Shown here: piece after piece, positions 1 to 5,305 of the stretch
Numbering within the stretch: position 1 is the stretch's first letter
Layout of the letters: the number at the start of each line of letters is the position of its first letter
Assembly (NCBI GenBank): GCA_943359405.1
Contig: CALRHO010000024.1
Coordinates: forward strand, 1-10,189
DNA: 10,189 nucleotides
Reading direction: 5' to 3'
DNA from: Candidatus Nomurabacteria bacterium
GTDB taxonomy: Bacteria > Patescibacteriota > Minisyncoccia > Phycocordibacterales > UBA918
Notes under the pieces: generated by a model
The model's database searches: none
What the model was told of the DNA's origin: nothing
What the model saw: the letters and a program-made list of their open reading frames with translations, nothing else
Made by a program: the position numbers and the translations under genes

Positions 1-476
1 CGCAGGAAAGATGAGGACGCCACCCCTTCAAGGCGACGGGCTTCAAAGGCAGCTGGTACGGTACCAATTATCTTGCGCGGGCTCATTTCACCGTCCCACG
101 TAGGCGATGTACTCGTACCACCAATCTCTACCGCCAGATACAATGTCTGATTAAAGTTCACGCCGGTAAGTGACGTGGTGCTGCCGAGCATGACTGAGAA
201 AAGACCATTCGTCACCTGTACCCGATTACTCGACGTGAGGCTTTCTGTCCAAACCGCAGAGCTAGTTGCAACGCTGGGGCCGGTGAGTAGCCAAAAGCGC
301 ATGTTGTAAGTACCGTTTGGCACAGCCACACCGCCACTGGTAGTAAGTTTGCCTTGGTAGTTGATTTGAGGAGTGGTTTGGGCAGTCACTAAACCAACAC
401 TAAACAAAACGGTGACCACTACAAAAGCCACAGCGATGATTCCTTGATATGCAGTTTTCCTGGTTACAAAACGCAT
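1..476 (-). CDS. Secreted surface protein, N-terminal part (runs off the left edge)
   Basis: I translated 158 codons from ATG at 476 to the window edge with no stop. Residues 1-33 look like a signal peptide: basic start (MRFVTRK), hydrophobic core at about 13-31, and likely cleavage after VTA, leaving QTTPQINYQGKL. The mature part carries NGTYNMRFWL (about 54-63), NGLFSVMLGS, VNFNQTLYLAVEIGG, WDGEMSPRK and GTVPAAFEA (about 139-147). From my knowledge of the group, this series opens many large beta-rich surface proteins of Patescibacteria, whose exact function is unknown. The start codon lies 10 nt after the stop of the upstream HTH/membrane gene, and an AGGT overlapping that stop could serve as a ribosome site. 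The two genes are therefore probably co-transcribed and perhaps translationally coupled. The C-terminal bulk, probably repeats or an adhesin-like region, is outside the window. I am confident of a real exported protein and not of any specific role. Confidence 0.88.
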   Translation of the reverse strand, partial: MRFVTRKTAYQGIIAVAFVVVTVLFSVGLVTAQTTPQINYQGKLTTSGGVAVPNGTYNMRFWLLTGPSVATSSAVWTESLTSSNRVQVTNGLFSVMLGSTTSLTGVNFNQTLYLAVEIGGTSTSPTWDGEMSPRKIIGTVPAAFEARRLEGVASSSFL

Positions 477-486
477 ACTGAAATAC

Positions 487-1266
487 CTATGGCACTATCG
501 GCATTACTCCTGAGTCTCCATCACGAGCTACCGTTAGGGGTACACGAACAAAGGGTACGGTGGTGGTACCAGCACCTGAACTACCCATTACCACGCCAGT
601 TCCCGACGCCGTAAAGGTCACAGTCACTGGATCAGAAAATATCGCGGCCACCGCAGCCGCTGATGTCGCTGCCTGCTCGGAAATGAACAACACGGCACTG
701 GTCGCAATAAATGAATCCCTCGTTTTAATATCTGAAAAAACCAAAGGAATAGTTTCTTCTTCGGTCGAGGTGATAGCAGGAAATTTCACCTGAGGCTCCG
801 CTAGCACCGAGGGCAGATGGGGCAGTGCGCCGATACCCACCCCTACCTCCGGTGCCGGCCACAGTGTCGCAACATGTGACACGGTGGCCGGCACCAGTTG
901 GATAACAAACGCAGAAAAAACACCAACACAAAAAACAGCCACCGTGGCGACCACCGCCCGCAACGGCTGGTAACGCGGCTGCATCGGCATAACATCCCAC
1001 TGCCGCTCCACCTCCTCTCGGAGGTCACGCTCACGACGTCGTTCACCACTGAGATGTCGACGACGCACCTCCGCCTCTAACTCACTGACTTCGGTAAAAC
1101 TTTGGAGTGACGACTCATCAATAAACCACTGTCGGCCCACCTGCACCCCCACAATCACCCCTTCTCGAGCCAGCTTCGCGATGTAGTCACGCGTGTATCG
1201 ACTGCGTCTAACCACATCCTTGACGGGAAGGAGAGGTCTGCCATTAATCATGAGTGCTTCACTCAT
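487..1266 (-). CDS. Membrane-anchored helix-turn-helix protein (shorter paralogue)
   Basis: 259 residues. Residues about 12-56 resemble an excisionase/MerR-type winged HTH (HTH_17-like): RYTRDYIAKLAR is the helix pair and VGRQWFI the wing. A charged Arg/Glu-rich segment (about 60-90) could be a coiled-coil linker. One hydrophobic helix follows at about 103-126. The last 130 residues are Ala/Thr/Val/Ser-rich with few charges, as expected for an extracytoplasmic region. By the positive-inside rule (basic residues before the helix) the HTH should be cytoplasmic. I infer a one-component membrane regulator or a DNA-membrane tether; no function is established. The start at 1266 has no Shine-Dalgarno, but TATAAT (1283-1288) lies 16 nt upstream inside a 24-bp palindrome. 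The neighbouring gene at 1334-2362 has the same HTH, and a surface-protein gene follows after 10 nt, which suggests that the surface protein is its target or partner. Confidence 0.85.
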   Translation of the reverse strand: MSEALMINGRPLLPVKDVVRRSRYTRDYIAKLAREGVIVGVQVGRQWFIDESSLQSFTEVSELEAEVRRRHLSGERRRERDLREEVERQWDVMPMQPRYQPLRAVVATVAVFCVGVFSAFVIQLVPATVSHVATLWPAPEVGVGIGALPHLPSVLAEPQVKFPAITSTEEETIPLVFSDIKTRDSFIATSAVLFISEQAATSAAAVAAIFSDPVTVTFTASGTGVVMGSSGAGTTTVPFVRVPLTVARDGDSGVMPIVP

Positions 1267-1272
1267 ATTCGT

Positions 1273-1296
1273 TTTGTCTTTAATTATAAAGACAAA
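1273..1296. promoter_or_regulatory. Operator-like perfect palindrome over a -10 box
   Basis: TTTGTCTTTA (1273-1282), centre ATTA, then TAAAGACAAA (1287-1296) form a perfect inverted repeat with 10-bp arms. The minus-strand TATAAT (complement of 1283-1288) lies at its centre, with the predicted transcription start near 1276, so a protein bound here would cover the promoter of the HTH/membrane gene. A further direct GACAAA lies at 1299-1304, 8 bp from the one at 1291-1296. I see no good -35 box. Autoregulation by the adjacent HTH protein is an inference. Confidence 0.6.
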
Positions 1297-1333
1297 CCGA
1301 CAAAAACCTTCATCTCAAATGTGTATAATTTTT

Positions 1334-2362
1334 TTACCGCCACGCGGTGAAGATGCGTCCAAAAAGTGATGGGTCAAATCGCAGTGATGCCAACTGTTCA
1401 CCGCCCTCAACTACCATCACCGTCTCTACAGCAAGCAAGGTTGCAGACACCCCAGCTATGAAGAGTATAACCGCAGGTGCAATAACCAGTTTAAAGAAAA
1501 GTGATGTTCGCGGATCTTGAGACGAGGTCAATGACCGCTTCGGTATGGCGAGGGACCGTCGTTGGTGGTGTAATCGCTCAGTCTTGGTAGAAACCGGTAC
1601 AGATTCCTCAACAGAAGTAGCGGTGGGAGGTAAAATACCAGCTTCTCCAAGGGCATGACTTTTGACTGATGTATTGTCCAGACGGCGCATGAAGGCTACC
1701 GCAGATCCAGGGGCCATTGGCGTAGTAGGCAGCCTATCAGTCTCCTGTAGCTCGTCCACCAAAGGGTCCTCATAATCAGAATAACTAGAAGTATCAACAA
1801 AATTCTCTTGTTCAACTGATCTCTCGGGTACGAGGTTAGGCGTATAATCTTGAACTCGTATCGTTCCAGCTAGCGCAATTGCCGGAAGGGGCTTACTCAC
1901 CATGGAGATGTTTTTTGAGACTGACGCCACCCGTACACGCTTTCCCTCTGCCAACTTCACGGGCATTTTGACTGGCTGTTGATCAGGTTTTGAAGACGCA
2001 ACCGGCAATAGAGCCGCCTCGTCGTTTTCGTACTCGCTCGGCTTCCAAACCATGCGATCCTGAAAATGTGGTTTGTGATTCTTAAGCAGGGATTTGGAAA
2101 GTGGAGCTTCGACATCTATCCGAGAAGATGATATTTTTTTTGATTTATCGGTCATTTTATCGCCTGAACGAAGTTCAGAATACCGGGTGGACTGATGTCC
2201 TTCGAGTGATGGTGGGTATACATACCATGTTCTACCCACGAGGTGCGCGTCGACCTTTTTCCCACGACACAGCTGTCCAATATAGTCGCTGGTGTAGCGA
2301 TGCTTTCGTGCCAGGACAGATGCCTTTACGTACTCAACGCCATCGATAGTTACGGTATCCAT
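1334..2362 (-). CDS. Membrane-anchored helix-turn-helix protein (longer paralogue)
   Basis: 342 residues. Residues about 9-52 carry the same HTH_17-like fold as the gene at 487-1266; the shared pattern is RYTxDYIxxLxR followed by VGRxW. Residues about 55-285 form a long hydrophilic, low-complexity linker without a recognisable domain. A single hydrophobic helix at about 287-312 (core VIAPAVILFIAGVSATLL) is preceded by basic residues (KTERLHHQRRS, PKRS), so the N-terminus should be inside. Only about 30 residues lie beyond the membrane. The design is a cytoplasmic DNA-binding head on a long flexible tether. Its function is unknown; a membrane-bound transcription regulator or a chromosome-membrane tether would fit. 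The start is supported by an extended -10 box ending exactly 6 nt upstream, which predicts a leaderless mRNA. A 67-nt gap separates it from its paralogue downstream. Confidence 0.85.
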   Translation of the reverse strand: MDTVTIDGVEYVKASVLARKHRYTSDYIGQLCRGKKVDAHLVGRTWYVYPPSLEGHQSTRYSELRSGDKMTDKSKKISSSRIDVEAPLSKSLLKNHKPHFQDRMVWKPSEYENDEAALLPVASSKPDQQPVKMPVKLAEGKRVRVASVSKNISMVSKPLPAIALAGTIRVQDYTPNLVPERSVEQENFVDTSSYSDYEDPLVDELQETDRLPTTPMAPGSAVAFMRRLDNTSVKSHALGEAGILPPTATSVEESVPVSTKTERLHHQRRSLAIPKRSLTSSQDPRTSLFFKLVIAPAVILFIAGVSATLLAVETVMVVEGGEQLASLRFDPSLFGRIFTAWR

Positions 2363-2368
2363 GGTTGG

Positions 2369-2377
2369 ATTATATCA
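2369..2377 (-). promoter_or_regulatory. Extended -10 promoter, leaderless start for the longer HTH gene
   Basis: The minus strand reads TGATATAAT and then CCAACC before the ATG at 2362. That is a perfect TATAAT with the extended TGn motif, and the A of the start codon falls at the expected +1. I see no good -35 box 16-18 bp upstream. The box sits within a small inverted repeat, GGATT (2367-2371) and AATCC (2378-2382), that could be an operator. A GGAGG at 2381-2385 lies 18 nt from the ATG and upstream of the predicted +1, so it is not the ribosome site. Confidence 0.6.
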
Positions 2378-2438
2378 AATCCTCCTTCCAATCTCGGACA
2401 AGGAAGTTACTAACTGTGGATGGTAAGGGTTTTCTCGG

Positions 2439-3854
2439 CTACGAGAGAAGCTTGAGGAGTTCCTCACGAGCCAGGGCCGGATCAGCAGTTCCTTTACTAA
2501 TCTTCATGACCTGACCAATCAAAAACTGCAAGGAAGCGGCCTTGCCGGCACGATATTCTGCAACGACAGATTCATTGTCAACGATTACCTGCTGTAAAAT
2601 CACCGAAAGTGCGTTGGTATCAGCCGAACGGATGAGGCCGCGCTGATTTGCCAAGACTTCAGGAGCCGCATTAGACTCAAGTAACTCTGGCAGCAAATCC
2701 TTGGCAACTCGGGAGGTAATAACCCCGCGCTCAAGTAGCGAAATAAGCTCCAAAAAATGTTTAGCCGAGAGGTGCATTGGCGTACCCTTTCCACGGAGCC
2801 ATACGACGTCACTGGTGAGATAGTTCGCAGCCAGCGGGAGGACCGAGGGTGTAGTAGCGACATCCATTGCCAACTTCACAACCTGCGCAAAGTAGGTATC
2901 GAGAAAATCGCTCTGGATGATAGTTTCAATCTGATTACTCGGTAAACCGATATCTTTATATTTTTTACGCTTTTCTTCTGGTAACTCTATTGTTTTCTCG
3001 CTCAACCGAGAAAAATACATATGGTCCTGGATACTCATTTTTGGGATATCAGGATCTGGGAAGTAGCGGTAGTCTTTGGCTGTTTCCTTGCTGCGCTGGA
3101 GGTATGTTCGCTGTTTTACCTCATCCCAACCCCGGGTCTCTTGGGCCACGCCTTCCCCTTGCTCAAGAAGTGCTACCTGTCGCTCAATTTCATAGGCAAT
3201 AGCTGATTCGACTGACTTAAATGAGTTGAGGTTTTTAACTTCAACTTTAGTACCTAAGGTGTCAGTTTGACTCACTGAGATGTTCGCCTCTACGCGCATC
3301 TCTCCCCGCTCCATATTGACGTGTGCAATTCCGAGAGTTCGAAGGGTTAGTTGTAGCTCACGAGCAAAGTCACCTGCTGCGGTGGCACTGTGAATTACTG
3401 GTTCGGTCACCAACTCCATGAGCGGAACACCAGCCCGATTGAAGTCAACCAAACTGTAGTCGCCCTTGTCGTGCTGACTTCGAGCGGTATCCTCTTCAAG
3501 GTGCACGCGAGTAAGTGCCACCCCCTTGATAGCACCCCCGGTGAGAAAGGGGTACGCGTACTGACTGAGCTGGTAGGCTTTAGGAATGTCAGGATAGAAA
3601 TACTGCTTTCTATCAAACTCTGAGTAGGTTGCTGCCTGGGCACCGACTGCCTGTCCGAACAGGAGTATCGATGCAATCGCTTCTTCGTTCGGTACCGGTA
3701 GCGTACCAGGGTGAGCAAGGCACACGGGGCAGATGTGTGCGTTTGGCTCACTGCCATGCGGCTGATTACGACACCCGCAAAACATCTTACTCTTTGTGGC
3801 TAATTCAACGTGCACCTCAAGGCCAATGGTGGCGGTGTAAGAACGCTCTGTCAT
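2439..3854 (-). CDS. gatB: Aspartyl/glutamyl-tRNA(Asn/Gln) amidotransferase subunit B
   Basis: 471 residues, the usual length for GatB. This is the tRNA-binding and kinase subunit of GatCAB, which activates Glu-tRNA(Gln) and/or Asp-tRNA(Asn) with ATP and amidates it with ammonia delivered by GatA. Visible landmarks are IGLEVHVEL (10-18), a zinc-ribbon with Cys26, Cys28, Cys42 and Cys45, FDRKQYFYPDIPKAYQLSQY (80-99), DFNRAGVPLMELVTEP (137-152), MRVEANIS (186-193), VEVKNLNSFKSV (204-215), TRGWDE (240-245) and DYRYFPDPD (261-269). The C-terminal third is the helical YqeY-like tRNA-binding region. All signatures are intact. The start lies 5 nt after the obgE stop with no strong Shine-Dalgarno, so translation is probably coupled to obgE. 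gatA and gatC are not in the window and must be encoded elsewhere. Confidence 0.98.
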   Translation of the reverse strand: MTERSYTATIGLEVHVELATKSKMFCGCRNQPHGSEPNAHICPVCLAHPGTLPVPNEEAIASILLFGQAVGAQAATYSEFDRKQYFYPDIPKAYQLSQYAYPFLTGGAIKGVALTRVHLEEDTARSQHDKGDYSLVDFNRAGVPLMELVTEPVIHSATAAGDFARELQLTLRTLGIAHVNMERGEMRVEANISVSQTDTLGTKVEVKNLNSFKSVESAIAYEIERQVALLEQGEGVAQETRGWDEVKQRTYLQRSKETAKDYRYFPDPDIPKMSIQDHMYFSRLSEKTIELPEEKRKKYKDIGLPSNQIETIIQSDFLDTYFAQVVKLAMDVATTPSVLPLAANYLTSDVVWLRGKGTPMHLSAKHFLELISLLERGVITSRVAKDLLPELLESNAAPEVLANQRGLIRSADTNALSVILQQVIVDNESVVAEYRAGKAASLQFLIGQVMKISKGTADPALAREELLKLLS

Positions 3855-3859
3855 ACGAT

Positions 3860-4840
3860 TTACACCGTATTGTACGCTTCACGGAGGTGAGCGACAAGCG
3901 TATCGCTGAAATTCTTCACACCTACGCCGCTTACCGTAGACAAAACAAACACACGCTTTCCAATTTTGTCAAACTCTTTTGTAAGCCTTTCTAAATCAGT
4001 TTTATTTATAAGGTCAATTTTGCTTAATACAATCCATTCTTCCCGCTGAGCAAGCGCTTTATCGTATGAGTTTAGCTCATTTAAAATGGTGTAATAGTCG
4101 TGTAGAGGATTTTCGGATTCGACCGATACAACATGGAGAAGCATTTTGGTACGGCGTATGTGTCGCAGGAAACGATGGCCAAGCCCCTTCCCTGTCGAGG
4201 CCCCTGCAATCAGTCCAGGAATGTCAGCCAGGACATGCCCATAGAAATCGCCAAGTTGGGGCTCCTTGGTAGTAAATGCGTACGACCCCACTTTTGATTG
4301 TGCCCGCGTAAGCGCGTTTATCAGTGACGACTTTCCGGCGTTCGGAAGACCAATGAGGCCAGCGTCGACAACCAGGGCGAGTTCGATATGAAGGACTCCG
4401 CGCTCTCCGTCACGACCCAGTGTTGCTCGATCGGGTGATCGATTTGTTGATGATTTGAAGTATTCGTTTCCCAAGCCACCCTTCCCTCCTTTATACATAA
4501 GAACCTGTTCACCCGGAGTTAAAAGTTCTACCACTCGACCCTTCTCAACATCAGAAACGCGCGTACCGACTGGTACATCAATGACTAGATCGACGCCGTT
4601 CTTACCCGTCTTACTACTCGCATGCCCTGACTCGCCATGACCAGCACTAAAGCGTTTTTCACCGGTATACCGACCCAGCACCGTAATATCACGAACCGCC
4701 CGCACGTACACGTCACCACCCTTACCCCCGTCACCACCAGCCGGACCAGCCTTGGGCTTAAATTTTTCTTGGCGCCAGCGCACAACACCATCACCACCGT
4801 TACCGGCAGCTACTGACAAACTAATTTCATCGACCAACAT
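3860..4840 (-). CDS. obgE: Obg family GTPase (ObgE/CgtA)
   Basis: 326 residues. Obg is an essential GTPase that associates with the large ribosomal subunit and acts in 50S assembly and stress signalling. Residues 1-156 are the glycine-rich Obg fold (GNGGDG, GPAGGDGGKGGDV, GGKGGLGN). The G domain follows: G1 GLPNAGKS (164-171), switch I TTKEP (190-194), G3 DIPGL (206-210), G4 SKID (273-276) and a G5-like segment near 301-305. The usual Asn of NKxD in G4 is Ser here; Ser or Thr variants occur in translation-factor-like GTPases, so I expect retained but possibly altered guanine affinity. The protein stops soon after the G domain, without the variable C-terminal extension seen in some Obg proteins. 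A promoter with TTTACA (-35) and CATTAT (-10) lies directly upstream, and gatB follows after 5 nt. Confidence 0.97.
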   Translation of the reverse strand: MLVDEISLSVAAGNGGDGVVRWRQEKFKPKAGPAGGDGGKGGDVYVRAVRDITVLGRYTGEKRFSAGHGESGHASSKTGKNGVDLVIDVPVGTRVSDVEKGRVVELLTPGEQVLMYKGGKGGLGNEYFKSSTNRSPDRATLGRDGERGVLHIELALVVDAGLIGLPNAGKSSLINALTRAQSKVGSYAFTTKEPQLGDFYGHVLADIPGLIAGASTGKGLGHRFLRHIRRTKMLLHVVSVESENPLHDYYTILNELNSYDKALAQREEWIVLSKIDLINKTDLERLTKEFDKIGKRVFVLSTVSGVGVKNFSDTLVAHLREAYNTV

Positions 4841-4849
4841 AAGACGGCA

Positions 4850-4878
4850 ATAATGTCACAAATGAACCTTTTTGTAAA
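4850..4878 (-). promoter_or_regulatory. Promoter of obgE-gatB
   Basis: On the minus strand, TTTACA (complement of 4873-4878; 5 of 6 to TTGACA) is followed after 17 bp by CATTAT (complement of 4850-4855; 4 of 6) with an extended TG one base upstream. Only 9 nt separate the -10 box from the obgE ATG, so the leader would be about 0-3 nt. This is the best complete -35/-10 pair in the window. Its -35 box overlaps the hairpin at 4865-4882. Confidence 0.6.
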
Positions 4879-4882
4879 GGTT
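4865..4882. terminator. Short perfect hairpin, possible weak terminator after the PF04020-type gene
   Basis: AACCTTT (4865-4871), loop TTGT, AAAGGTT (4876-4882): a perfect 7-bp stem 5 nt beyond the stop of the upstream membrane-protein gene. No clean T-run follows on the minus strand, so termination would be weak. The -35 hexamer of obgE lies within it. Confidence 0.35.
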
Positions 4883-4887
4883 TTGCG

Positions 4888-5232
4888 CTAGCCTCTCTTT
4901 CCAAAAAGCCCTTGGGCAAAGAGTGATGATAGCGACATACCGAGGGCACCAATGATTGCCGGTAGGGTTCCCGCCACCACAAATTGTGGTACGAGGGCAG
5001 CCGCCAGCGCAAAGAATGCGGTATTGATGACCAGCAAAAAAAGTCCCAGTGTGATGATGGTCACCGGTAACGTCAACAGCACCACTAATGGTCGCACGAG
5101 CGCATTAAGGAGACCGAGCACTAGGGCAGCCACGAATGCAGTAGTGATATTGCTGACTGTAATGCCCGGCACGTAGTGCGACAGTATCAGGAGTGTGAGT
5201 GCAGCCAGGCACCAGCGACCGATGAGTTTCAT
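4888..5232 (-). CDS. Small four-helix membrane protein, phage holin family 4 / PF04020 type
   Basis: 114 residues, almost wholly hydrophobic, with four predicted helices at about 4-21, 27-48, 52-80 and 84-108. The segment GLLNALVRPLVVLLTLPVTI, followed by TLGLFLLVIN, is the hallmark of the PF04020 (YvlD-like) family. Despite the database name holin, its chromosomal members are widespread bacterial membrane proteins of unknown function, and nothing here suggests a prophage. The C-terminus ends in a basic FGKRG. A hairpin at 5248-5286 separates it from secA upstream. The weak -10-like TAGAGT 6 nt before the ATG could give it its own leaderless transcript, but that match is poor. Otherwise it would depend on read-through from secA. 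Confidence 0.9.
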   Translation of the reverse strand: MKLIGRWCLAALTLLILSHYVPGITVSNITTAFVAALVLGLLNALVRPLVVLLTLPVTIITLGLFLLVINTAFFALAAALVPQFVVAGTLPAIIGALGMSLSSLFAQGLFGKRG

Positions 5233-5247
5233 GCTGCTACTCTAACG

Positions 5248-5286
5248 AACAAACCACCGGGCTACAAGTGAGCCCCGTGGTTTGTT
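5248..5286 (-). terminator. Hairpin terminator after secA
   Basis: Arms at 5248-5263 and 5271-5286 pair at 15 of 16 positions around the 7-nt loop ACAAGTG. On the minus strand the stem begins 19 nt after the secA stop, and its descending arm ends in TGGTTTGTT, followed by CGTTAG. There is no uninterrupted T-run, but the stem is the strongest between these genes. It probably ends or attenuates secA transcription. Confidence 0.65.
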
Positions 5287-5305
5287 ATCTCATGTACCGC
5301 TGGTG

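Noticed and set aside
1324..1329. Plus-strand TATAAT in the gap between the two HTH genes
   Set aside because: There is no -35 partner and no supported plus-strand gene or RNA downstream; the surrounding sequence is simply AT-rich.
2381..2385. GGAGG upstream of the longer HTH gene as a Shine-Dalgarno
   Set aside because: It lies 18 nt from the ATG, too far, and upstream of the extended -10 box that predicts transcription starting at the ATG.
2431..2452. Small hairpin overlapping the gatB stop codon as a terminator
   Set aside because: Only a 5-bp stem (TCTCG/CGAGA) with no following T-run, so it is too weak to call.
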